A stretch of 13,873 nt of DNA from an uncultured Lachnospiraceae bacterium (GCA_910588285.1 CAJUQB010000108.1:1-13873); one strand, 5' to 3'; positions 5,435 through 13,604 are shown, counted from the first letter of the stretch. A program made the numbers and translations. Notes: generated from the sequence alone by a model not told the origin.

Positions 5435-5674
5435 ATGACAATCCTGGAAGGAACCATACATGGGAGCTATATTGTGCAGGACATTACGATACAGGAAACT
5501 ATTTTGCGCCGGCTGGAAGCGCTGGGGATTATTCCCGGAACCCGGCTGATGCTTCTGAACCGCAAGAAAAACGGCACATCCATCATCAAGGTGCGGGGGA
5601 CCCGCTGGGCCATTGGGCGGGAGATTGCCGGCGGAATCCTGGTGGAGCAGGCAGGAGGAGGTCAGGATGAGTAA
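5435..5674 (+). CDS. feoA: Ferrous iron transport protein FeoA
   Basis: 79 residues, the usual size, forming one SH3-like FeoA domain: the start MTILEGTIHGSYIVQDI, the conserved LRRLEALGIIPGTRLMLLNR turn, and the end TRWAIGREIAGGILVE. FeoA is a small cytoplasmic partner of FeoB needed for Fe2+ uptake, probably by touching the FeoB G-domain or pore. Ribosome site AGAGGTGG about 8 bases upstream. It overlaps feoB by 8 bases, so the two are coupled. It is driven by the promoter and operator at 5361-5394. Confidence 0.95.
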   Translation: MTILEGTIHGSYIVQDITIQETILRRLEALGIIPGTRLMLLNRKKNGTSIIKVRGTRWAIGREIAGGILVEQAGGGQDE

Positions 5675-7658
5675 GAATACCATAAACGTAGGCTTTGCCG
5701 GGAATCCCAACTGCGGGAAGACAACACTGTTCAATGCCTATACCGGAGCCAACTTGAAGGTGGCCAACTGGCCCGGGGTCACGGTGGAGAAGAAGGAGGG
5801 AGAGGCAAGCTATAAGGGGCAGAAATTAAAGCTGACAGACCTGCCGGGGCTATACAGCCTGACCTCCTATTCCATCGAAGAGAAGGTGACCAGGCGATGC
5901 ATCATGGAGGACGACATTGACGTGATTATCAATGTGGTGGACGCATCGGCCCTGGAGCGGAACCTGTATCTGACCTTGCAGCTTCTGGAGCTGGGCAAGC
6001 CGGTGATCCTGGCGCTGAATATGATGGACATTGTGGAGGAGCGGGGGATGGAGATTGACCTTCACCGCCTGCCGGAGCTTCTGGGGGGGATCCCGGTGGT
6101 GCCGGTATCTGCCAGGAAGCGCACCGGACTGGATGTATTGATGCATGCAGTAGTCCATCACTATGAGGAGAAGCATTCCCCCAGGGTGGTGGAGTACAGC
6201 CAGGATCTGGAGGAGCGGATCAGGCTGCTGGAGCAGGCATTGACCCGGCAGGAGCCGGGAATCATCAATGCCAGATGGCATGCCATCAAGCTGCTGGTTC
6301 AGGATGAGGAACAGGTGGAGGAGCATCCCATAGACCTGCCGGAGATCCTGGACAGAAGCTATGAGCAGGAGATTATCAACCAGAAATACGCCTATATCGA
6401 AGAGATTATTGAGGATACCTTATTTTACAAGGGGAATAAAGTAGCATTTACAGATCGGGTAGATGAGGTATTGACCCATCCAATCTGGGGGATGCCCATC
6501 TTTTTCGGGGTGATGGCCCTGGTATTTTTCCTGACCTTTACGGTGGGGGATTTCCTGAAGGGGTATTTTGAAATCGGACTGGATGCAGTTTGCGGACTGG
6601 TGCTTGGGCTGCTTACGAGGCTCTCCATTGCAGACTGGCTCATCTCCCTGGTGGTGGATGGAATCCTTGCGGGGGTAGGAGGGATCCTGACCTTTTTGCC
6701 CAATATTTTTATCCTGTTTCTGGCCCTGGCCATTCTGGAGGACAGCGGCTATATGGCCAGAGTGGCCTATGTGATGGACGGCCTGATGGGGCGGCTCGGC
6801 CTGTCGGGGAAGGCGTTTTTGCCTATGGTGCTGGGCTTCGGCTGTACGGTGCCTGCCATTATGGCTACCCGGGCCCTGGAAAAAGAGCGGGACAGAAGAA
6901 GAACCATCCTGGTGACGCCCTTCATGTCCTGTTCTGCCAGGCTGCCCATCTATGTGCTGTTTGCAGGCATGTTTTTTGGGCGCTTCCAGGTGCTGGCCGC
7001 TCTGTCCATGTATGTGATCGGTCTGGGTATGGCCATTCTTGTGGCCTATGCTGCCCACCGGCTGGAGCGGGAGAAGCATGAAAATGTCCTGCTGATTGAG
7101 CTGCCGGAGTACAAGACACCCAACGCCAGGACCATTGGGATCTATGTGTGGGGAAAGGTGAAGGATTATCTGACCAAGGCCGGGACAACCATCTTTGTGG
7201 CATCCATCATCATCTGGTTTTTGCTGAATTTTGGCACAGGAGGCATGGTGGAGGAGGTGTCGGAGAGCTTTGGGGCCATGGTGGGGCGTTTCCTGGTGCC
7301 GGTGCTGGCTCCGGCAGGACTTGGCCTGTGGCAGGTGGGTGTGGCGCTGATTTCCGGAATATCTGCCAAGGAGGTGGTGGTATCCAGCTTCTGTGTGCTG
7401 TTTGGCATCAGCAATGTGAATTCCGCAGGAGGGATGACGGCCCTGACAGAGCAGCTGGCCTCCAGCGGCTTTGGCACGCTGAATGCCTACTGCCTGATGC
7501 TGTTCTGTCTGCTGTACGTGCCCTGCGCGGCCACAATCGGCGTGATCAGGCGGGAGACAGACTCCCTTGCCTTTACGCTGAAAATGATCCTGTTTCAGCT
7601 TCTGGTGGCCTGGGGAGTATCTGTTCTGGTATTCCAGGCAGGAAGGCTGTTCCTGTAA
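5667..7658 (+). CDS. feoB: Ferrous iron transporter FeoB
   Basis: 663 residues from ATG 5667, set by the AGGAGGAGG site just upstream; an in-frame ATG at 5613 lies inside feoA and is not used. The N-terminal cytoplasmic G-domain shows G1 GNPNCGKT (residues 12-19), G3 DLPG (58-61), G4 NMMD (118-121) and G5 SAR (148-150), followed by a helical domain to about 270. The membrane part starts at about 285 and contains two gate modules: GFGCTVPAIMATR with SCSARLPIYVLF, and GISAKEVVVSSF with CAATIGVIRRE. The conserved Cys in the first gate (GCTVP) and the SCSARLP motif are present. It imports Fe2+ across the cytoplasmic membrane, with GTP hydrolysis as driver or switch. The length is on the short side of the family, lacking the long C-terminal tail of proteobacterial versions. 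The operon ends in the terminator at 7687. No feoC is present. Confidence 0.97.
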   Translation: MSKNTINVGFAGNPNCGKTTLFNAYTGANLKVANWPGVTVEKKEGEASYKGQKLKLTDLPGLYSLTSYSIEEKVTRRCIMEDDIDVIINVVDASALERNLYLTLQLLELGKPVILALNMMDIVEERGMEIDLHRLPELLGGIPVVPVSARKRTGLDVLMHAVVHHYEEKHSPRVVEYSQDLEERIRLLEQALTRQEPGIINARWHAIKLLVQDEEQVEEHPIDLPEILDRSYEQEIINQKYAYIEEIIEDTLFYKGNKVAFTDRVDEVLTHPIWGMPIFFGVMALVFFLTFTVGDFLKGYFEIGLDAVCGLVLGLLTRLSIADWLISLVVDGILAGVGGILTFLPNIFILFLALAILEDSGYMARVAYVMDGLMGRLGLSGKAFLPMVLGFGCTVPAIMATRALEKERDRRRTILVTPFMSCSARLPIYVLFAGMFFGRFQVLAALSMYVIGLGMAILVAYAAHRLEREKHENVLLIELPEYKTPNARTIGIYVWGKVKDYLTKAGTTIFVASIIIWFLLNFGTGGMVEEVSESFGAMVGRFLVPVLAPAGLGLWQVGVALISGISAKEVVVSSFCVLFGISNVNSAGGMTALTEQLASSGFGTLNAYCLMLFCLLYVPCAATIGVIRRETDSLAFTLKMILFQLLVAWGVSVLVFQAGRLFL

Positions 7659-7686
7659 AGGAAGAAAATGAGAGAGCTGTAAAAAT

Positions 7687-7721
7687 TGTCGTGTATTTCT
7701 TGGAATACACGACAGTTTTTT
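7687..7721 (+). terminator. Rho-independent terminator of feoAB
   Basis: An 11-bp perfect stem, TGTCGTGTATT (7687-7697) with AATACACGACA (7704-7714), loop TCTTGG, then G and six T (7716-7721), 29 bases after the feoB stop. Confidence 0.93.
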
Positions 7722-7764
7722 ATTGCATATCCAGGCTGAGTATGCTAAATTAATAGCGAATTAA

Positions 7765-7782
7765 ATGTTAAAAAATTAACAA
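7765..7782. promoter_or_regulatory. Rex operator upstream of the hydrogenase gene
   Basis: ATGTTAAAAAATTAACAA matches the Rex consensus TTGTTAANNNNTTAACAA at every fixed position except the first base. Rex is the NADH/NAD+-sensing repressor of Gram-positive bacteria and its clostridial regulon commonly includes fermentation and hydrogenase genes. The site is 38 bases before the hydrogenase start and just upstream of a possible -10, TAAAAT (7785-7790), so it would lie between -35 and -10 and block the promoter when NADH is low. Confidence 0.75.
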
Positions 7783-7819
7783 TCTAAAATTTGCCATTTG
7801 CAGAAAGCAGGAGGAACGT

Positions 7820-9322
7820 ATGAGAGGATTGAACACACCTGTATTAAAGCTTCGGAGACAGATTTTTACGGAGGTTGCCAAGGTGGCCTATGAATCGGAG
7901 CATGTGAACAATGATATTGAGGCTATTCCCTACAAGGTGACGCCGGGAGACGCCCCCCGGTTTCGGGACAGCATCTACCGGGAGCGTGCCATTGCGTCGG
8001 AGCGGGTGCGTCTGGCCATGGGGATGTCCCTGCGTCCGGAGGACAAGCCGGTGCATATCACCGACGGGGTGGAGGAGAGCAATATTTCCGAGAAATATTA
8101 TGAGCCGCCCCTGATGCAGGTAATCCCCTCTGCCTGTAATTTCTGTGATGATAACAAATATCTGGTGACCAACCAGTGCGAGGGCTGTCTGGCCCATCCC
8201 TGCATGGAGGTGTGTCCCGTGAAAGCCATCACCCAGATAGACGGTGCGGCTGTCATTGACCAGGAGAAATGCATCCATTGCGGCAAATGCAAGGCAGTCT
8301 GTCCCTATGACGCCATTGCCAGGAAGGAGCGCCCCTGCAGCGCAGCCTGCGGCGTGAAGGCCATTGAGACGGACCGCCATGGACGGGCCACCATCAATAC
8401 GGACAAATGTGTTTCCTGCGGCATGTGTATGGTGAGCTGCCCCTTTGGCGCCATTGCAGACAAATCCCAGATCTTCCAGCTGATCCGCTGCATGAAGGAG
8501 GGCGGGGAGGTGATCGCAGAGATTGCGCCGGCCTTTGTGGGCCAGTTCGGTCCGGATGCCACTCCCAGGAATGTGAAGGCGGCCCTTAAGGAGCTTGGAT
8601 TTTCCGAGGTATATGAGGTGGCCCTGGGAGCGGATATCGGAGCTGTGTCCGAGGCACACCACTATGCCTATCATGTGGCCAACGGCGAACTGCCCTTCCT
8701 GCTGACCTCCTGCTGTCCCTCCTGGTCCGTGCTGGCCAAGAAGCAGCTGCCGGATATTGTGGAGAGCGTGTCCTCAGAGCTGACCCCCATGGTGGCCACG
8801 GCCCGCAGCATCAAGAAGAAGCACCCCAATGCCCATGTGGTGTTTATCGGGCCCTGCGCGGCCAAGAAGCTGGAGGCCATGCGCACCACGGTCCGCAGCG
8901 ATGTGGATTTTGTCATAACCTTTGAGGAGCTGGCAGCCATGTTTGAGGCCCGGGGGATTGATCCCCAGAACACGCCGGGGGACAGCTCCATGCATGACGC
9001 CACCGGGATCGGCCGGGGCTATGCCGTATCCGGGGGCGTGGCGGCAGCCATCAAGGACTGCATCCGCGAATATTATCCGGATGTGGAGGTGAAGATTGAG
9101 CATGTGGAAGGGCTGGCAGAGTGCAAGAAGGTTCTGGCGCTGGCCAAGGCCGGACAGCGTAACGGCTATCTGATCGAGGGCATGGGCTGCCCTGGCGGCT
9201 GCGTGGCCGGCGCCGGAACCATCATCCCGGTAGAGAAGGCGAAGGTGGAGGTTGGCAAGATCGTGAAAAATTCCACAAGCCATATGCCGGATAAGGAGCT
9301 GCGGAAAATCGAGCTGGATTAG
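7820..9322 (+). CDS. [FeFe]-hydrogenase with several iron-sulfur clusters, probable group B
   Basis: 500 residues; ribosome site AGGAGG (7809-7814) 5 bases before ATG. Residues 1-100 are a family-specific lead with few motifs. Cluster ligands follow: C106/C109, C120-C123-C128-C132, a ferredoxin set C151-C154-C157-C161, C173/C177, and a second ferredoxin set C197-C200-C203-C207. The H-cluster domain fills about 225-500: L1 TSCCPSW (296-302), L2 GPCAAKKLE (344-352), L3 EGMGCPGGC (453-461); C298, C346, C457 and C461 should hold the cluster, and C299 is the usual proton-relay Cys. Compared with group A (MPCxxKxxE, ExMACxxGCxxGGG) the L2 Met is Gly and the L3 GGG is GAG, so I favour group B, the putative fermentative hydrogenases of gut anaerobes; a sensory type is less likely since no PAS domain is seen. 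The partner is likely ferredoxin, reducing protons in the cytoplasm. Monocistronic, with a Rex site upstream. Maturases HydE/F/G are not in the window. Confidence 0.92.
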   Translation: MRGLNTPVLKLRRQIFTEVAKVAYESEHVNNDIEAIPYKVTPGDAPRFRDSIYRERAIASERVRLAMGMSLRPEDKPVHITDGVEESNISEKYYEPPLMQVIPSACNFCDDNKYLVTNQCEGCLAHPCMEVCPVKAITQIDGAAVIDQEKCIHCGKCKAVCPYDAIARKERPCSAACGVKAIETDRHGRATINTDKCVSCGMCMVSCPFGAIADKSQIFQLIRCMKEGGEVIAEIAPAFVGQFGPDATPRNVKAALKELGFSEVYEVALGADIGAVSEAHHYAYHVANGELPFLLTSCCPSWSVLAKKQLPDIVESVSSELTPMVATARSIKKKHPNAHVVFIGPCAAKKLEAMRTTVRSDVDFVITFEELAAMFEARGIDPQNTPGDSSMHDATGIGRGYAVSGGVAAAIKDCIREYYPDVEVKIEHVEGLAECKKVLALAKAGQRNGYLIEGMGCPGGCVAGAGTIIPVEKAKVEVGKIVKNSTSHMPDKELRKIELD

Positions 9323-9324
9323 GC

Positions 9325-9813
9325 TTATATGATTTCCACCCGCTTGAAATATTTGATCATGATATCCGCACAGTTTTCCGCGCCCAAAGTGCTGGTATCT
9401 AAGATCATCTGGTAGTTGTTGACATCTCCCCAGACCTTGCCGGTGTGGGCGAAATAATAATCAGAGCGTTCCCTGTCATTTTGTTCGAGGAGAGCCTTGG
9501 CCTCCTCGTGAGACAGGGATTCTTTTTTCATGATCCGCTGGATGCGGTCCTCCTTGTCTGCACAGATGTACACATGGAATGCATTTGGCTGGTTTTTCAG
9601 GATCTCGGAGGCGCAGCGGCCAACAATAATGCAGGAATGTCCCGCAAGCTCCCGGATCAGCTCCGATTCGTCAGAAAAGCTGTTGTCATGGAGCTCGTTT
9701 TCTATATAGGCCTTGTCATACACCGGGATGCCCAGCTTCTTTGACAGCTGGCGCGCAATCATACTGGTCCCTGTTCCAAACATGCGGCTCATGGTAATTA
9801 CTAAATTCATCAT
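9325..9813 (-). CDS. Cytidylate-kinase-like protein, compact form
   Basis: 162 residues from ATG 9813 (GGGAGGG six bases upstream; 9810 is also possible). It starts MMNLVITMSRMFGTGTS, the P-loop region of the Cytidylate_kin2 family, where GTGTS stands for GSGGR-type loops. Then come YDKAYIENEL, the strand SCIIVGRCASEIL, and the end ERSDYYFAHTGKVWGDVNNY followed by LDTSTLGAENC, all family hallmarks. Most members I know are about 200 residues with a long helical insert between the first helix and the VGRCA strand; here that insert is mostly absent (ELHDNSFSDESELIRELAGHS). The true substrate of this family is unknown; it is not the essential Cmk. The gene converges on the hydrogenase gene with a 2-base gap and no terminator between them. 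It is divergent from gltX. Confidence 0.85.
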   Translation of the reverse strand: MMNLVITMSRMFGTGTSMIARQLSKKLGIPVYDKAYIENELHDNSFSDESELIRELAGHSCIIVGRCASEILKNQPNAFHVYICADKEDRIQRIMKKESLSHEEAKALLEQNDRERSDYYFAHTGKVWGDVNNYQMILDTSTLGAENCADIMIKYFKRVEII

Positions 9814-9860
9814 ACATTTCCCTCCCATTTTGCTGATTGTCAGATAAATCCTATGTCTCC

Positions 9861-9889
9861 ATCTTACCATAGTTAAAAAATGAATACAA
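9861..9889 (-). promoter_or_regulatory. Promoter of the cytidylate-kinase-like gene
   Basis: On the minus strand TTGTAT (9889-9884), 17-bp spacer ending TGG, then TAAGAT (9866-9861), an extended -10 layout. It leads to the start at 9813. Confidence 0.6.
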
Positions 9890-9904
9890 GGAAAGTTCAT
9901 AAAC

Positions 9905-9933
9905 TTGACAGCATTTTCCAAGTTGGGTATAAT
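9905..9933 (+). promoter_or_regulatory. Consensus sigma-A promoter of gltX
   Basis: TTGACA (9905-9910), 17-bp spacer, TATAAT (9928-9933): both hexamers and spacing are perfect consensus. The expected leader is only about 28 nt, leaving no room for a T-box, so expression is probably constitutive and strong. Confidence 0.92.
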
Positions 9934-9968
9934 GGCTTGAGAAATCTAATGCAGAGGAGAATGCAGCT

Positions 9969-11438
9969 ATGAGTAAAGTAAGAACACGGTATGCGCCCAG
10001 CCCCACCGGCAAGATGCATGTGGGGAACTTAAGGTCCGCATTGTACGAGTTTTTGATTGCAAAGCATGAGGGCGGGGATTTTATGCTCCGCATTGAGGAT
10101 ACGGATCAGGAGCGCTATGTGGAGGGGGCCACGGAGATTATTTACCGGACCCTGGACCAGGCCGGGCTTGCCCATGACGAGGGGCCGGACAAGGACGGCG
10201 GATATGGCCCCTATGTCCAGAGCGAGCGTATGAAGACCGGCATTTACATGGAGTATGCCAGACAGCTGGTTGAGAAGGGGGAGGCCTATTACTGCTTCTG
10301 TGACAAGGAGCGGCTGGCATCCTTAAAGAGCGAGGTGGTGGAGGGCAAGGAGATCACGGTGTATGACAAGCACTGCCTGTCTCTGTCCAAAGAGGAGGTG
10401 GAAGCCAACCTGGCGGCTGGAAAGCCCTATGTGATCCGCCAGAACAATCCCACAGAGGGGACAACCACCTTCCACGATGAGCTGTATGGGGATATCACAG
10501 TGCCCAATTCCGAGCTGGACGACATGATTCTGATCAAATCCGACGGCTACCCCACCTACAATTTTGCAAATGTGGTGGATGACCATACCATGAATATCAC
10601 CCACGTGGTCCGGGGGAATGAATATCTGTCCTCCTCCCCCAAATATGTCCGTCTCTATGAGGCCTTTGGCTGGGAGGTGCCCACCTATGTGCACCTGCCC
10701 CTGATCACGGACGAGAACCACAAGAAGCTCTCAAAGCGCAGCGGCCATTCTTCCTTTGAGGATCTGATGGAGCAGGGCTTTGTGGCAGAGGCTGTGGTGA
10801 ACTATATTGCCCTGCTGGGCTGGAGCCCGGAGGACAACCGGGAGATCTTCAGCTTAAAGGAGCTGATTGAGAATTTTGATTACCGCAGGATCAGCAAATC
10901 TCCGGCCGTATTTGACATTGTGAAGCTGCGCTGGATGAACGGGGAATATCTGAAGGCCATGGAGTTTGATACCTTCTGCGAAATGGCAGAGCCTTACATC
11001 AAGGAGGTCCTCCACAAGGAGTATGACTGGAAGAAGATTGCAGCCATGGTGAAGACCAGGATTGAGGTGTTCCCGGATATTGCGGACCACATTGATTTCT
11101 TTGAGGAGGTGCCGGAGTATGACTGCTCCATGTACGCTCACAAGAAAATGAAAACAACCCCCCAGACCTCCCTTGCAGTGCTCACAGAGGTGCTGCCGCT
11201 GCTGGAGGCCCAGGAGGATTACAGCAACGATGCACTCTATGGGATGCTGAGCGCCTATGTGGCGGAGAAGGGCTATAAGAACGGCTACGTGATGTGGCCC
11301 ATCCGTACCGCAGTGTCCGGCAAGCAGATGACGCCGGGAGGGGCTACGGAGCTCATGGAGATCCTGGGCAAGACGGAATCCGTTGCGCGGATCCGTGCCG
11401 CCATAGCAAAATTAGAAGCAGAGACAGCCAATGAATGA
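9969..11438 (+). CDS. gltX: Glutamate--tRNA ligase
   Basis: 489 residues, normal for bacterial GluRS. It is a class I synthetase charging tRNA-Glu (and possibly tRNA-Gln for later amidation). The ATP-binding HIGH-type motif is in YAPSPTGKMHVGNLRSAL (residues 8-25), with MLRIEDTDQER after it; the KMSKS-type motif is KLSKR (253-257). A zinc-type knuckle CFC...Y..HC (C109, C111, C136) is present. The C-terminal anticodon-binding domain covers about 330-489 (PQTSLAVLTEVLPLLEAQ, then TPGGATELMEILGK). Ribosome site GAGGAGA about 8 bases before ATG. Transcribed from the consensus promoter at 9905; the last 8 bases overlap the helicase start, so the two are co-transcribed. Confidence 0.97.
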   Translation: MSKVRTRYAPSPTGKMHVGNLRSALYEFLIAKHEGGDFMLRIEDTDQERYVEGATEIIYRTLDQAGLAHDEGPDKDGGYGPYVQSERMKTGIYMEYARQLVEKGEAYYCFCDKERLASLKSEVVEGKEITVYDKHCLSLSKEEVEANLAAGKPYVIRQNNPTEGTTTFHDELYGDITVPNSELDDMILIKSDGYPTYNFANVVDDHTMNITHVVRGNEYLSSSPKYVRLYEAFGWEVPTYVHLPLITDENHKKLSKRSGHSSFEDLMEQGFVAEAVVNYIALLGWSPEDNREIFSLKELIENFDYRRISKSPAVFDIVKLRWMNGEYLKAMEFDTFCEMAEPYIKEVLHKEYDWKKIAAMVKTRIEVFPDIADHIDFFEEVPEYDCSMYAHKKMKTTPQTSLAVLTEVLPLLEAQEDYSNDALYGMLSAYVAEKGYKNGYVMWPIRTAVSGKQMTPGGATELMEILGKTESVARIRAAIAKLEAETANE

Positions 11439-13269
11439 GAATGTATCCCAGAGCCAGGCCATTGCACATGTGCAGGGGCCTGCGCTCATCCTTGCAGGGC
11501 CCGGTTCCGGGAAAACCCATGTAATCACAGAAAGAACAAGAAATTTAATCATAAATGAACAAATCAACCCCACGGAAATCCTGGTGATTACCTTCACCAA
11601 GGCTGCAGCCAGGGAGATGAAGGAGCGCTTTTTGCGCCGGATGGAGGGGAAGCACTACCCGGTTACCTTCGGTACCTTCCACGCGGTGTTTTTTACGATT
11701 TTAAAGCATGCATACGGCTTTCGGGCGGAGAATATTGTACGGGAGGAGCAGAAGTACCAGTTTATGCGGGAGATCATCGGAGCGCTGCGGCTGGAGTACG
11801 AGGATGAGAAGGAATTTGCGGCGGATCTTTTGGGGGAGATCGGGCTGGTGAAAAACAGCGGCATCCCGCTGGAGCATTACTATTCTTCGAACTGCGGCCA
11901 GGATGTCTTCCGCCAGGTGTACAAGGCCTACCAGGATCAGCTGAAGAAACGCCGGCTTATTGATTTTGACGATATGCTGGTGTATACCTGGGAGCTTTTG
12001 AGCCAGCGGCAGGATCTTCTTAGGGCCTGGCAGCAGAAGTACCGGTATATCCTGATTGATGAATTTCAGGATATCAATAAGCTGCAGTTTGATATTGTAA
12101 AGCTTTTGGCCCAGCCGGAGGACAATCTCTTTGTGGTGGGGGATGACGATCAGTCCATCTATCGGTTCCGGGGGGCGAAGCCGGAGATCATGCTGGGCTT
12201 TGAAGAGGAATTCCCGGGGGCAAAACGGATCCTTCTGGATGTGAACTACCGCTCCCAGAGCAGGGTGGTGGAGCGGGCCGTCCGCCTGATTGCCCACAAT
12301 CAGCAGCGGTTTGAGAAGGCGATCAAGGCCAACCGGCCGGCAGGGCGGGAGGTGGAGCTTGTTCAATTCCCCAGCCAGCACCGGCAGAACGGCTGCCTGA
12401 TCCGTCAGATCCTGGAGTACCGGGAGCAGGGGATTCCCTATGAAGATATGGCGGTGCTGTTTCGCACCAATCCCCAGCCGCGGCTTTTGATGGAACAGCT
12501 GATGGCCCATAACATCCCCTTCCGCACCAGGGACAGCGTGCCCAACCTCTATGACCACTGGATTGTGAAGGATATCATGACCTACATCCGGCTGGCTCTG
12601 GGCAGCCGGGCACGGGGGGATTTTCTCAAGATCATGAACCGGCCCAAGCGTTACATATCCCGGGAGAGCCTGGAGGAGCCGGAGGTGGCTCTGGATGTGT
12701 GGGCGGAGTATTTCTATGAGATCAAGCAGCCCTGGGTGGCGGAGCGCATTGAACAGCTGGAGGCAGATCTGCGGGTGCTGTCCCGCATCAGCCCCTTTGC
12801 TGCAGTCAACTATATCCGCAAGGCCGTTGGATATGAGGAATATCTGCGAGAATATGCCCAGTACCGCCATATTAAGGAGGAGGAGCTGTTTGAGGTGCTG
12901 GATGAGCTTTTGGACGGCGCCAAGGCCTTCCAGGGCTATGAGGAGTGGTTTACGCATATTGCGGATTATACCAGAGAGCTGATGCGGCAGCAGAAGGAGC
13001 GGGAGGGCAGCCGGCAGGGAATCTGCCTGGCCACCCTCCACAGCAGCAAGGGGCTGGAATACCCCATTGTATTCCTGGTAGACGTGAATGAAGGGCTGAT
13101 GCCCTATAAGAAGGCGGTTCTTCCGGCAGAGCTTGAAGAAGAACGCCGGATGTTCTATGTGGGAATCACACGGGCAAAGGATATCCTGCACCTGTATCAT
13201 TCCAGCCAGGTCAACGGCAGGGACATGGAGCCCTCCCGATTCCTCAAGGAGATGGGGCTGATGGACTAA
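11431..13269 (+). CDS. UvrD/PcrA-type ATP-dependent DNA helicase, short form
   Basis: 612 residues. Superfamily 1A motifs in order: Q-motif region VSQSQAIAH, Walker A GPGSGKT (23-29), Ia ITFTKAAAREM, Walker B DEFQD (210-214), III DDDQSIYRFRGA, IV region VNYRSQSRVVE, V ATLHSSKGLEYPIVFL followed by VNEGLMPY, and VI EERRMFYVGITRAKD (about 569-583). It is expected to unwind DNA 3' to 5' in repair or in clearing replication blocks. PcrA and UvrD are about 720-750 residues; this one is over 100 shorter, mostly in the 2B/C-terminal regions, and lacks the C-terminal tail that binds RNA polymerase in PcrA, so it is probably a clostridial paralogue and not the main PcrA. It starts inside the end of gltX (8-base overlap) without a clear Shine-Dalgarno, so translation likely depends on gltX ribosomes. 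Its stop overlaps that of the opposing DUF1292 gene. Confidence 0.92.
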   Translation: MNENVSQSQAIAHVQGPALILAGPGSGKTHVITERTRNLIINEQINPTEILVITFTKAAAREMKERFLRRMEGKHYPVTFGTFHAVFFTILKHAYGFRAENIVREEQKYQFMREIIGALRLEYEDEKEFAADLLGEIGLVKNSGIPLEHYYSSNCGQDVFRQVYKAYQDQLKKRRLIDFDDMLVYTWELLSQRQDLLRAWQQKYRYILIDEFQDINKLQFDIVKLLAQPEDNLFVVGDDDQSIYRFRGAKPEIMLGFEEEFPGAKRILLDVNYRSQSRVVERAVRLIAHNQQRFEKAIKANRPAGREVELVQFPSQHRQNGCLIRQILEYREQGIPYEDMAVLFRTNPQPRLLMEQLMAHNIPFRTRDSVPNLYDHWIVKDIMTYIRLALGSRARGDFLKIMNRPKRYISRESLEEPEVALDVWAEYFYEIKQPWVAERIEQLEADLRVLSRISPFAAVNYIRKAVGYEEYLREYAQYRHIKEEELFEVLDELLDGAKAFQGYEEWFTHIADYTRELMRQQKEREGSRQGICLATLHSSKGLEYPIVFLVDVNEGLMPYKKAVLPAELEEERRMFYVGITRAKDILHLYHSSQVNGRDMEPSRFLKEMGLMD

Positions 13270-13604
13270 TCCCCCATGGCCTCAAAGTCCGCTTCGTCCT
13301 GCAGCTCGTCAAAGCGGTCGGCAACAGCCTCATATTCCTCATCATCCTCAATATTCTCCAGGGAGGGATTGCCCTGGTCGTCCTCCTGGTAACGGTAGAT
13401 ATAGACCTCCCCCTCCTCATTGGGCTCCCCGCTGTCGCTTAGGGGCAGCAGCGCAATATAATCGGAGCCGCCCACATCAAAAATCGTGAGGATCTCGCAT
13501 TCCACACTGGAACCGTCGTCCAGCGCCAGGGTGACCATTACGTCCGCGTCATCCCCAGGGGCTGCGCCGGGAGTTTTGGGTTTGGTATCTGTCTGTCTGC
13601 TCAT
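13266..13604 (-). CDS. DUF1292 family protein
   Basis: 112 residues from ATG 13604, fixed by GAGAGG 8 bases upstream; the longer open frame to 13727 crosses the promoter and is not translated. Residues about 20-75 are the DUF1292 (YrzB-like) domain: VMVTLALDDGSSVECEILTI then FDVGGSDYIALLPL and EVYIYRYQED. The tail is strongly acidic (NIEDDEEYEAVADRFDELQD). These small soluble proteins are widespread in Firmicutes, often beside ruvX and alaS, with unknown function; that neighbourhood is not seen here. The stop TAG shares bases with the TAA of the converging helicase gene. Transcribed from the promoter at 13672-13700. Confidence 0.9.
   Translation of the reverse strand: MSRQTDTKPKTPGAAPGDDADVMVTLALDDGSSVECEILTIFDVGGSDYIALLPLSDSGEPNEEGEVYIYRYQEDDQGNPSLENIEDDEEYEAVADRFDELQDEADFEAMGD

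Noticed and set aside
7844..8674. 276-residue minus-strand frame opposite the hydrogenase
   Set aside because: Antisense shadow of a gene with complete motifs on the other strand.
9934..9968. T-box leader for gltX
   Set aside because: The leader is only about 30 nt and has no T-box or antiterminator.
11701..13200. 499-residue minus-strand frame opposite the helicase
   Set aside because: His/Leu/Pro-rich shadow of a clear helicase gene; no start signals.
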